Of a DNA stretch of 64,000 nucleotides, positions 32,451-44,900 are shown piece after piece. Below the pieces are notes generated by a model, which saw only the letters and a program-made list of their open reading frames with translations, did no database searches and was not told where the DNA came from. Numbering within the stretch: the stretch's first letter is position 1; the number at the start of each line of letters is the position of its first letter. The position numbers were made by a program, and so were the translations under genes. The stretch is from Durusdinium trenchii. Its lineage: Eukaryota; Sar; Dinophyceae; Suessiales; Symbiodiniaceae. The stretch lies in assembly GCA_963970005.1 (NCBI GenBank), contig CAXAMN010025317.1:62001-126000 (forward strand), written 5' to 3'.

Positions 32451-35400
32451 GAGATTGCCTTCCCCAAGGAGATCGACTGGGACGACGAGGAGCACAGCGG
32501 CCGTGGGATCACAGCAGTGGCGCCTGTGAGCTCCCGCTTTGGAGAAAAAGATACCTTGGCTTTCGACAAGGCGAGGTGTGAAGGGAAAGATGCAAGCAAG
32601 TTACTCAGTTGTTTGGCGGTACTTGTGCTATTCATACCGCATACGCTTCAGAGTTGGTCCAAGTCTGCCATCTCATGATTTGCCTGTCATTTGAGCGTGT
32701 CCCATCTCACCCTTCCTTCAGGCTGAGCGCATGCGGAATGGGCCGATTGCAAGCGGCAATTCCCATGGCACCTTGGTTTCGCATCGGCAGTGATGCGCAT
32801 GGCCCGCATGGCCTTGCTGATAAAGAGATTGCCACCCTGTGATGTCCTTATCCATTTTCCTGTCAGTTTCAATTCGGGCCGGGACAGTTTCAAAGCGTGG
32901 AACTGTTGGTTGGTCACCCGAAAGCTCAGCCGGCAACGGCTCGTGGTTCATGCTGTGTTGCACGTGCTCAGTTCATGTCAGGAGACTTCTACTTGCACAA
33001 CCTTTATGACTCCTCGGATGAAGGGACTCTCGGAATCGAAGACCTTCAGATGAGTTGTGCAGAACCTCATGAGTGGTGCGCTAGTCATCACTATTGCAGT
33101 GGAAGGTTTTCAGGCACCTTGTCTCTCTTCTTGCAAGTCCTTTTTCCGGTCCTTTACCGGTCTCTACGTCGCTACGAATTTCAGTTGCAGTGGTTTCAGA
33201 GGCTCGATGGCACGTCTGGGCCCCCAAGTTCGGTGTTGATATTAGATGGACCATGATGGACCCCCATATACAAGACTGTCTTTGGGTGCCAGTGCCATCC
33301 AGTGCGATCTACTCTGAAACCACTGTAGGTGTTGTTTCTCCTTCGGAGATCGGGAAGCTTTAGGGAGTCGCCCGTTTGGACCAACAATCAGGCGATGGAA
33401 GCCAATGATTGTTACTGTACCTGTTACCAGGGGTAACCCCTACCACCAATTGAACTATTAGCGTGTAGGCTGCTGCGTGTCTCGGGCCACCTGTCGAGTG
33501 AAAGAATCACAAGTTGTGAGCTCCGTATGTGCGCTTCATTGTGGACAGGCCGTGAATTGGCACAGAAGATCACTGAAAAAACTAGGTTGGACCCAAAGAC
33601 CATCTCACATGGACACCCCATGGTGACCTGAGCATCGGCAGCCAGACACGGACACTTCTACGGCTAGAGTCCTCCCAGAGTCACATAGGATTGGGAAGTC
33701 CCGTTCAAGCTCGTCGGCCAACTGGTCCGGTCTTGTTTTCCCTCCTCTCCCACCGGCGGCAGGCCTGCCGCAGCCTAGCGACGACGAAACGGCCGCTGGA
33801 CACTGAGGACCGCAGAGGTGAAGAGTTCCTTCCAGCGGATCTTAAAGCTGCACGACGGCGCCATCAACGACTTGTCCGTCGGTCCACTCTACCGGAACGA
33901 TGAGAACGGGCGCCTCAAAAACCAGAATGGGGCGGCGGTTAGACGGGTCGCTTGAAACGAGTATATAGGAGACATGGACATTGCATAGGTAAATGGGTGT
34001 ATAGTGTATATATATATTGTTTTATGTGCGTATTGCAGATGTATATGCAGTATATATATATATGCATACATATACTACTATATAAATATAAAACTATTGC
34101 TGTTTACACTATATTTATACAGCAATTTAGTCAAAACTCTCCTGGCAATAATAACAATACTAATACATAGTAACAGCAATAACAATAATATTAGTATGTA
34201 TATATATATATATACACATATGCGCATACATTTGGATGTGTTTACCATGGAGTGGCTTTAGATGGTATTTGCAGTGTTTTCTGAGCATTTTAAAGGGGTT
34301 GGAACATTTGGGGGGCTGAATTTTGTTTGTTTTTGTCAGTGCTATATATCTATATCTATATCTGTTTGTACATATATATATATACATACACAGTATATAT
34401 GTATTTACATGCACATGAAATATGTGCCACAGTAATGCAGAAATACTGAGGGCATTTTGTGACTGAGCCCGGACGGAGCCCGCTTGCAAGACATTACAAC
34501 GGGATCCAAGAGGCTGTGCTTAGAGTATTTCAAGAATAGAGTGCATGGCAACGCCATTCAATGCAACTTACTTGGGATACTGCACACTTACTTGTAAAAC
34601 TTGGCATGTAGATTGCACCCATTTTGCACACAAAATGTGTCATTAGATAGCAGATGCAAACATGAGAGACATACCCGTTGCCATGGATGATTGTAATTAA
34701 ACCTTAGAGAGACTGTAGAAGAGAAGGAAGGGATAGGAACACCACGTGGCGAAAATCGTGCATATTCTTGAGAGTTTAGAGCTGGTTATTAAATATGTTG
34801 TTACTGTTGCCGCAGCAGTTGCAAGCAAACATCCCTCGGATGATGGTTGGTTGGTAACGGTTGGTGCAAATGGATGATGGGGATCAAGAGCAATATCTAA
34901 ATCTAGCTCTACCTAGATATCAAAATCCCAAGATTGGAAAAGTTGGTGGGGCATGGTGCATCTTGGATCCAGGAAATATCGAACTATATCTACTACAGAT
35001 ACCTCAGCTCATGCCTTTGCTGTGAAGTTTGTTATAACCTTCCCGGCTTTAGTACCGCAATTGCAACAGCATCCATGAACATGCCTTATACGACTTCTCA
35101 TGATCATTTCCTTATTTTTACAGACTTCACTTGTTGATGTCCTTGTTACTATGATAGGTAGAGCAAGAAGCATACCTCAAATGCTTATATGCAACTTTGT
35201 CACTTACAACTCTCACATTTTCTTTGTCATCATACCAGCTCTCACTTGTGGAATCTGGCGTTTGATTTCCACATTGATTTTTTCTGAGAGTAAAGGAGCT
35301 ATGCAAGAAGCTTCATACCAGGATCCAACAATGCCTTATTGCTCAGTACACTTGCCCTTCGTGCCTCCTGCCTCATGCAAAACAACCGTTTGAGAAAAGA

Positions 35401-38400
35401 CAACCTGCTATAAGAGTTTCTGTTGGTGAAAAATATAGAGATTGGAGTACACGTAGTCAGTTTTTTTTCATTGAGCTGTTTGTTCCCTTATATAGCACCG
35501 TTCTTTTTCTTTGTTTTTGGTTGCAAATTTACCCGGTACCCTGTTTATTTTCATTTGCCAGAAACTACGGCGACTACAAAAGCCCCCTAATGGAAGACGA
35601 CTCCATAATTTCCAGATGCCACTGATTACATATTTATATACACCAATCATTAATCATTCATTTTTATTTAAACAACCTGATCGAACGGCATTCATGTCAG
35701 TCAAAGGAACTTAATTCCATAGTTGATGAGACACCATTTATCATTGATATGAGCTTTACATAGCTTTACTCATTGCATAGTTGATAAACGGAATCGCAGT
35801 TCCAATCAGGAGAAATTTCAAAAATAATATCATTTCAAATTTCTTTGAGCAATAGCGTTGTTCTTGAAGGTTTATGAGAATGAATCAATCGTGACTGCAA
35901 CTTGCAAAATACCTCCCATTCAAAAGTGAGCCTTTTCGTTCGTTCAAAAGATGCTTTGGCGCTTCCCGCTTCCAAGGAACACCTTCCACATTGCCACCAG
36001 TGGTGATGACTGCAAGTGCAAGATCATTGCGATCACGTGCTCGGAGCTGTCGAATCCGAACTACTCCGAGGCACCTCCAGTGCCTGAAGGTCTTGAGGCG
36101 AGATGAAAGGGCGGGTCCGGGACGGGCAGAATGTCGAGGTGCCATGGAAGGATCAAAGCGAGAAGTTCCAACTCCAAACTTACAAGTTCCAAGTTAAAAA
36201 TTCGTGGCGTGCAGCCCTGACATGCAAATCCTCTCAGGAAAGCCTCCTTATTGGCACGCCTTTCTGTGCACCGGTGAACGGTGGGTCTGGTCACCTGCTC
36301 CAGGCCGTGACCAATTTCTTCTTCAAGGGGGGTGGCATCGTCCGCCAGAAGAAGAGCAAGGTTGCCAAGAAGGAGACCAATGTGGAAGGAGGAGAAGCCG
36401 ATGCGGAGTACGGCGAGGCCGGGTCCCATTACTGTATAATACGGTATATACCGAACAGGGCTCCGTGCAAGCGACGAGTGCCAGCGACCGACCGTTTCGC
36501 CCAACTCGACCGACCCTGGGCCGGAGGTGGAAGGCGAGGAGGATATGGAGGACATGGACGAGGAAGAAGAGATGGAAGAGGAGCCAGCGTCGCGTCGCGC
36601 AGCGTGCCGCACGTCCAGCGATGGGTCACCTGTGAGCGTCAATGGGCGGGTCCGCACATGTCCCCGCAGGAAGAAGACAAGTTTGTCCTGGCCTGTTTGG
36701 AACCTATGGAGGTGCAGAAGACAGGGAAATGAAGAGCGACAACAGGGAGCCGGTGTCATACATAGGGGCAACGGCATGGTTTGGTTGGGGCCCTGCTCTA
36801 AGACTTGTTCCGGTTTGCGAACGGGTCATGTCAACATTCTGCTTCCGGTAAGCTCAAACAGCCGAATTGCGCTTTGTTGTGCTGCCAACGCACTGATCAA
36901 TAAACAAATATGCAACTACTGTAAATAAATAACAAGTATATATATATATAAATAAGCGCAAGACGAGGAATAGGTCAAAAACACAAGTCTGCAGAGAACT
37001 CCAGCAGCAGCATAGTGCTTCTATATATAACACACACACACACATCTACAAATATATATATGTATATATATATATATATGTATAGATATATTATACTTAT
37101 TCACAGGCTCATGCTGCTTTTCATCAGATTTCCCTGTCACAACAGGTCAGGGTCATATTGGATGCCCTTCTTTCCTTCTGTCCGTCCTTCCTGCCTTCCT
37201 TCCTGCCTGCCCGGGGTCTTTTGCCAGGTTCTCCGCCCTTTTTTCTCTCCCAAGCTCCGCGATGCAAAAAGAAGGGGGGCACCTTCTTCAGGTGGTCTTC
37301 ACCTTGGAGCACAAGGCCCCGGTGGACTGCTGTCGCTTCGTCGGGGACTACGGCAGTGACAAGGTCCGCTTTGTGAGCTCGACCCAGGCGAAAGGCGCGG
37401 TGGGTAGAGGTAGGACCGGGGAGGGGGGTGGGAGCTGGGGATGATTTCGGGTGCTGAGTGGACGGTTGGATTTCATGGCATTTCAGATGTGCCACTTCAG
37501 ATGTGTCACAAAGTCCAGAAATGAACAGCTGTGTCTTGCTTTGGTGGGGTGCTTTAGCCTTGCTAAGCTTGTCCGGAGATACTTTAGATACTGTATGATG
37601 CTTTATTTAGGGTGCTGCTTGATGCTGAGGGGTGTTAATCCTGCCAGTCCATTACAGTAAAAACAAAACACTCATCCGAGGGTGTTTAGCGGCCATCTCA
37701 TACGGTTTCAGAGTTGGCACGAACCCTTACATGCTTTTTAGATAGATGGGATCCTTATTTCTAGACCACCTTTTGAGGGTTGTGCCATCTATTCTCACTT
37801 CACTCTAACAGCAGTTGTTGCTTCCCTTTTTGCCCCTTTCCGTTTCGCGTCTGGCCCCAGCGGTGTGGTGGGTTGCCGAACACCACGATCTCGACCTGTT
37901 TTCAAGAGCAGGTTCGTTGTTGTTTTGTGGTTTTGTCGGGTACGGGTAGTATAGGGTCGGTATGTTATTTGTGGAATGCAATCCGCTTTGATGCTCATGT
38001 TTCGTGGGAAGCTGTACATCTGGCCTCAGCTGGCGTTGGCCGTTTTCGGAGACCCTTCTTGGCGCCTTCGTACTGAAACTGGACGCCAATAGCGTAGCGG
38101 CAACCTCACTGCACAAGGACGGTGCGTGACTCCTGGGTAGAATGGTCCGGTTGACTCAGAAGACATCGTCCGCACGATCGGATCGGATCTCGGCAGATCT
38201 CAGTGGTGTGTGGCTTTGGTCCGGGGACGGCAAGCTCTTGATGCAGATGTCCATGGACATGCCGATTTTCAACCATGTGGCGCTCAACAAGCTGGGCGAG
38301 TGGGAAAAGAAGGTACCGGGCGCTCGGGCGCTCGTTCTTGTGACGGTTTTTCTTGGAGGGATCTTTTTGTGGGGATGGAGATGGGTGGGTCAATGGGCAA

Positions 38401-41400
38401 CGCGAGGTAAAACGAGCGATCTCCTGAAGTGACGAATGTGGGAGATGCTTGGCTAGTACTTTTGTAGCTGTTGAGTCGTGCATTTGGCCCTGGAAATTGG
38501 ATGCTTCGAGGGTGTGCTCACACCGGACGCCTGCTTCTCTCGAGCCGCATAGGTACCTCCGCTATAGGGATTGCTGTTCCACCGCCCTTTCCTCCCGCGC
38601 GCGCCTTGTCAGTGTACGCGGACGTTCCGCGCGTCTTCAGGCCGCGGAGGGCACCGAGGGACGCCCGGCCAAGAAGGCGGACGAGCTGCTGGGCGTGGTC
38701 GCGGCCTGGAAGAAGAACGGCTCCGTGATCTTCGCCTCCACCGATTGCGGCTCCGAGAAGTACGTGGCCGTCTGGGCGGTGGACTCGACGCTCGGAGAGC
38801 GGAGAGAGAGGCCGCCGAGGGACGACTGTGGGCCAGTGTCCGTACATGGTGTATCCCTGCAGCTGAGTTATAGGGAGTGTAACTCCTTAAGTAATTGAAT
38901 ATAAGTGATGGTTCTTTGCCTGGGAATTTGGGGTTGCACAGAGGCGGGCCCGGGCGTTGGGCAACAACTGGCCCTATTTTTTCATGCTGCGGTGCCCGAA
39001 GTTGGAAACACCCTCCGCACTGAGGAATGGGCTGATTGGAAAGCTCAATGACGCTGGAACCAGCATCACCTACCAGGCGTTCATACTACCAGAGGGTGGC
39101 AGCGGGCGTCGGGCCGAGGGCCCGGAGGGAGTGAGTCCATGTATACGAATTCACCGAAAGTGAAAGATAGGAGAGGACTTGGTGACCAAGGTGGGTAACT
39201 CACCTGTACTGTGCAGTCAGTCACCTTTGGGAGCAGGGAGAGAGAAAGAGAGAGAGGGGAGGAGAGAGGGCTTATATAAGTGAGACTGGGCGGAAACAGA
39301 ATTAAGCGCACAAAAACTGTCCTCACATCACATGACGTGCTTCTACACCATTCTACACTGTACACCCATACTTGTGTCTAAGTACACTGTGCCAATAGGC
39401 TTGTCAGAGAGTTCTGCAGAGACTCTTTGGGCCAAAAGAAATTGCAGGAGCCCAAGGCTTTCGACGAGGTGGATGAGGGCCACCCGGCAGCAGGTGGATA
39501 GTGCCAGCAGTGGAATCTGCGTGTTCGGCTTGATGTGCTGAGCGACGTTGGTTCGCTGTGAGCCACTGGGCCCAAGGCGAGAGCCACTGGTTCTCCAAGG
39601 GCTTGACCTATGCACCTCCATTGGCCATCTACGCCCCTCGGTGGTCGAGGCCTTGCCGGTGTAGCTGCTCGGGGTGTGGGGTGGCTTCGGTGGTTGAGGA
39701 GGCACTTCAAGATCTTCAAGAGCCAACCAGAGAGTCATCTTCCGGTGTTCCATGGTCTTTGGCACTGTCGACAGTGGCAGGGTGAAAGGATTAAGGAAAT
39801 CCCTCAATTCGAAAGATCTCAAAGATCTCAAAGGCCCTTCCAATCCCTGCGCAACACCCCGCCCTGCATGGATCCCTTACACCGGCGCCCGGCCGCACCG
39901 CCGCACCCGAGGAGCAGCCGGGGGTCTTGATGGACATCGACAAGCAGATTGAGGGTACGGCCTTCGTCACGGACGTCCGAAGTGACTTCGACCTGGCGAT
40001 GTGGAACATCGAGGCCGCGCCGAAGAACACCATGCTGGTGATGCCGCAGGAGACGTGGCGAGGTGGCGGGCCCTCGGACTCTGAAAAACCTCCCAAGATG
40101 GCTTAATGGTATAATGGGAACCAACCCACTCATTAAATACCACCCATTACCCCTAAGACTGTAATTTAGTCTTTGACCAGTGGGCATCCAGGGCCCCTAG
40201 ACAAGATCGAGTCCAATACATCTCTGCAAGCCATGGCAAAGGAGAACCTGAGGCAGACTCTTGTGTGGCTCTTCACGGCCTCACACTTCTTTCAAGCATG
40301 GCTTTCCACCGGGCACGTGTCCACCCGTCTTGCCCTTCCGACTCCTCGGACACTCGGCACAGCCGACGCAGGATCCGGCGAATTTGCTCATCATGCCGGG
40401 CCGCGAGTCCGTGGAACTCATCATGACCCACAAGTCCAAGGTCATCGACACCCAGGCGACCGACCGCCGGCTCCGTTCGAACGAAGGCGCCGAACGCACG
40501 CGGCGTTCGGCCACGGCGGGGCGGCAGGTCGGAACGGAGCGATCGTAGGTGGGAGGTGGATCGGATATGAAAGTGTCTGCCCATGTCTTGGAGCCAAGGG
40601 AGTTGGAGGGGAAAACCCTGAAGAACACAAGCTTCGCCTTCGTTAAGCCCACCGCCTGGCTGTGGCAGTTCAGCCGGAAGAATCCGCTTGTTTCTCGCCT
40701 CAGGTGGTGGAAGATTCAGAGGCGCGGGACGTGGAAATCGACAGCGTGTACAGTATATGTTGGATGACCTTGGACCCTCCAAGATACAGGCAAATGACAA
40801 AGTCGTCTCTTGTTTATCTACATTGTGGGTTTTAGCTTGGGGGAAGCAAAGGTGGAAAGTCGTCTCTTCTCTTTTTTCCGCAAGCTGAATGCAGGAGTTT
40901 CTAGCACTTGTTACTTTTTCTTGAACATGTTGTAAATGCAGCGCTCACATGCGGAGCTGAGGATATCTCACAGTGACCTAGATGATTCACATGTTGCGTT
41001 TAGCTTGGGAAGAGGTATCTGTAGGTGTTTCCTCCTAATAATAGGTCCTAATATCAAGTACGGTAACCACATACCTGTTGGGGGATGTCCTGGCAGCAGA
41101 GGGGGGGGTGTTCTTCCCTACTTGTACTGGTTGGCATTAGAAAGGCCAAAATATATAGTCACACTGAGGCCACGCAGAGCAATCCGACACACACACACAA
41201 ATTCGACAGTGTTCCTCCCACTTGTGAACACGTCCCGAGGAACCTCGAACGAAAGGAGTGTGGGAAGAGTTTCATTTGACCTTTGTTGGAGACTTGAGCT
41301 TGGAACCAATTGGAACCGGTTTCTCCTCCCCCTCTTCCTGTTTCTCGTGCTCCCTCTCAGCTGATCTATATGTCCTTTTTTTTCGCCTCACTGACGCAGG

Positions 41401-41510
41401 GCCCTGCGGTGGTGGTGGGCACCGACGAAGGGGCGGTCTACGCCTGGGACCTGTCGGGCCACGACAAGGGGCAGATCTATGCCGAAATGCGCTCCTTGAG
41501 TCCCATTGAG
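32451..41510 (+). CDS. Large WD40-repeat protein, middle section
   Basis: Exons: 32451-32525 (EIAFPKEIDWDDEEHSGRG), 33818-33894 (RILKLHDGAINDLSVGPLYR), 35977-36086 (TFHIATSGDDCKCKIIAIT), 36304-36417, 36527-36631 (acidic: EGEEDMEDMDEEEEMEEEP), 37292-37394 (LEHKAPVDCCRFVGDYGSDK), 37861-37907 (VWWVAEHHDLDLFSR), 38052-38121, 38197-38312 (SGVWLWSGDGKLLMQM), 38641-38796 (GSVIFASTDCGSEKYVAVWA), 38942-39076, 39912-40049 (RSDFDLAMWNIEAAPKN), 40372-40455 and 41400-41510 (AVVVGTDEGAVYAWDLSGHD). Splice phases are compatible throughout, and the first exon accepts the phase left by 23925, across the retrotransposon. Several donors are GC or GA, for example CG|GAAC at 33895, with GAAC also at the acceptor. 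The product looks like further beta-propeller blades with an acidic loop. Confidence 0.78.
33895..35976. other. AT-rich intron with TA microsatellites
   Basis: This 2.1 kb intron is much more AT-rich than its neighbours and contains (TA)n and TATG runs near 33995-34240 and 34330-34410. A 97-codon open frame at 35100-35393 is hydrophobic but has no recognisable motif. I see no gene. Confidence 0.6.
36930..37095. repeat. (TA)n and (CA)n microsatellites
   Basis: TATATA runs near 36935-36950 and 37050-37090 and ACACAC near 37028-37044, within an intron of the WD40 gene. Confidence 0.85.
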
Positions 41511-41925
41511 GTGCCCAGCCACTGAGCATCGGCGTGATCATGCGGGTTTTGCATGCAGCTCATGGTTTGCCGGGTTTTTGGCTGGTTTTAGATGGCTTAA
41601 GGCTTATAAGGCTTAAAGTTGTGTGCGCAAGATTGCGCAAGGGAGGGAGTGGAAGGCGCGAAAGATGTTGGAGAAGGACCGCAGGAGTAAGAACGGTGTC
41701 CCGTTGGTCACTCGTTGGTCCCGTTGGTCCCAAGGGCACTGTGAACTCAGTGCAGCCTGGAAAGGGGCTGGTGGGACACCTACCTGGTCACAGATGCCAG
41801 CCGAACAGGTTTTGGGTGGAAAAAACAATGCCTCCAATGCCTTGCCCCTCCCCTGCCTCCTGGTTCTGTGCACCACTCGGACTCACCTCGTTCTTTCTTT
41901 GGTTCTGCCGTTCTCGGAGTCACAG

Positions 41926-44900
41926 GTCTTCTTGCCGCCTTTGCTGCTGTGCATCAGTGCCATGCAGATGGTCTCCTTCGCCTTCGGCCCAGCGATCCCA
42001 TGGAAGAAGACAGTGAAGCAGCCTGCAGTGGTCACTCACCAGGCGCGCGACGCATGCGACGCGCCACGAGACGGACGACGGAGCCGTGGTGTGGCGGTGT
42101 GTGGTGTGTTCGGGGCGGCGACTTGGAGCTGATGGCTCCAAGTGGGAAAAACACCCATTCAGTGGTAATTTCTCCTGTCTCAGATCTGGAGTCCTTGTTG
42201 ATTCCCGTCGTTTTTTTACATATACATTCAATGACTGCAGTGTGAACCATGGTGAACGAAAAAAGACCGCTCCGGGCAGCGGGCACCCGCTCCTCTCCTG
42301 CCCTTGCTTTGCGCTCCGCGCGCCTCTCCTGCTGTGACTGATGGGACTCCATGGGGCGATGCTGCAGGTGATGATGCTGGATTTCAAGTTCACCGCTCCT
42401 ATGCTGCAGAAAGAGCCGTCTCAGAGCCGTCTCAGAAAGGGCACCATGTACTGGAGAGGAAGACCTGATGGAGTTGCGCCAATTCTGGTATTCATGGATG
42501 GATGCTAACGGCATCATTGAGTTAGAAGTGGTTCTTCTATCCATAAAAGGTGGGTTTGGTAGAGAGTATCATCGCCATGGCACTTGACGTGTGGCAGCCT
42601 GGGGGATTCGTGCTCTCGCGGGTTGCGCCCTTTTTGGCGTGGCCTTTTTGGGCATTGAGTTCGGAGGTCAGAGAAGCACGGTAAGGATGAGTAAGGGATA
42701 GTAAGGGACCTACGAACTTGATTTCTTTTCACATGCTGACCGTTTTCAAGGCTACGGCTGGACTCTTACGGCTGAGTCGAGGCTCTAGAGCTCTAGAGGG
42801 GCCCGGCTCAACTGTTGAGGTGAAGATCGACAAGGCCATGATTTTTTTGGCCAGACACCTGGCACTTCAGTGCGTGGGGAGCCGTGAGTGCTATGTGAGG
42901 GTCCGGACCCCCCTGTTGCTGCAAGGATTCTTGGGGTCATGTCCATGTATCATGCATAGTGGCCCCAAAATGAATGGAAACCGGTTTCCAATGGTTTGCA
43001 ATGCATTTTTATTGGGGATCTATATACTTTTCTATATATTTGAAGGCCTGCATAAGCCCTATACATCAATTTAAATCTCACATGTGTGCATCTTTGTATC
43101 ACTGCTGGGCTTGATGGTATGCGAGGAACCTTTCTGGACCCCCGGGAAGAATCGCGCCCTTCCGTGCGCTTCTTTGCGTTGGCTTGCGGGGGCGTTCCGT
43201 GGTGCGTCTCTCACCATGAAGATCCACATGTCACGTCCCACGGAACGTTGGAGCAAGGAAATGATCGCGGTGATTGGCTTCATCGTCCTCTTCCTCTTCT
43301 CCGCCTTTGCCGGTCTGCCCGACCAGGCCGGAGATCTGTTGCACCCCGAGGGTTTTTCACGCGATGGTTCCGGGTTGGTGCCACATCCCAGGGCTGAGTC
43401 TTTGGCACAGTTGAGCAAGTGCACGGACGCATGACACATAGTCAGACTATTTATATACCATGAAAGTGTTTTTCATCTGATCATCTCCCCATCCAATGCG
43501 CATCCGATTGGAAGAGGATTGTATTGTATATACTGTATACAGTATATACTGCTGTGGGGGAGGGGCCTGGCAGATTTGGATTCATCACCATCCGAATTGG
43601 TGAATTGAAGTGGACGTCGATTCAGGGGAGACCCTTCGAATGGAAGAAACGGGGCCTTTGCCACGACGTTCAAGAGGTTTCAGAGGTCCCCAAGAACATT
43701 CTTTTTGATCTATTTGGACGACTGAATGTAGGATCTTGATTCAATCTTACATATTCTCTCTCTCTCTCTCTGTATACATATATATATATATATATCATCC
43801 TCCCATAACATTGATTGTATCTCTATCTATGTCCGGGGTTTTTTCGCTCCGGTCGCCGCGGGTCGGTCGTCCTTCGGTTTTCTAGGCGGACCGCCTCTGC
43901 CGAGCCGTGCAGAACTCCGCGTCCTTCCGCCGGGAGATGGAGACAGGCGGCGTGGCGGTCAGGGTTGGAGGGGAGAGAGGGAGGAGTAGGAGGTCTTATG
44001 GGGCATATTGGGTGAATAGATTGTGAAGGTGTTCGAAGGCCCTAAGGACCCCTCCCAAATCAACAGTTGGACCGTCCATGGAGTCGGTCACCTTTGCGCC
44101 ATTGGGGGCTTGGCGCGGCCCAATACAATCTCAATGTCTGGGGTTCTCACGTGTTCTGGACGTTACTGGACGTTACTCTTCTGGACGGTATGGATACAAT
44201 CTCAATACATTTTTCTGGACGTGATGGAGGATCACAGACCTTTTTCGGGAACGTTCTGGCGTTTGACATCGCCATGGGACGTTCTGGACGTGACCGTTTG
44301 GAGGGCCAAACCATGGGGGCCGTCCGTGGGCGGCGGTTGAGGGCAACGCCCCGGGCGACGACCGCTGGACCGAACGTCTTCCGTCGGATTCATCAGCAGT
44401 TTGGGTGTACTTCGATGACAAGAGGCCAGTGGACATGGGACAACATCTGTTCTACTTCGATCCAACGGATCAGGGATAGCCACCCCAAGCCAAGTCACAA
44501 CAGGAGGTGAGCAGCACTGCCCTAAAGGACCCACTGGTGCATCCCCTCGCTACGGACCCTTGCCCTGAAAGCCCGAATTCTGCGACGAACCCAAGAACAC
44601 ACGCGCTTGCACCGCCACCAACCCTCTTTGAGGTGCCGGAATTTGGCATCTCTTTTTGAAGTTGGGAAAGACCTTCACCTTCTTGGTCTACTTGTTGATG
44701 CAGCTGCTCTCCACCGCCTTGGTGGTCCCCATCGTGCAATCCATTGCGGAAAGCGTGCGCTGTGTCTACCCCGAGGGCATGGAGTTCCCGGAGACTTGGC
44801 AAAACGTCTCACCAGGTTGTGTCTGCTGGGGGCACATGGGGACACCAAGTTGGGGTGGTTGATGTATATATGTTGATGGAGGATAGGGGCAAGAGATGGC

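Noticed and set aside
35100..35393. Hydrophobic 97-codon frame in the AT-rich intron
   Set aside because: AT-rich codons give hydrophobic residues by chance; no splice sites or family resemblance.
36061..36777. Minus-strand 238-codon frame
   Set aside because: It lies opposite WD40-gene exons with matching splice phases; no motif was recognised.
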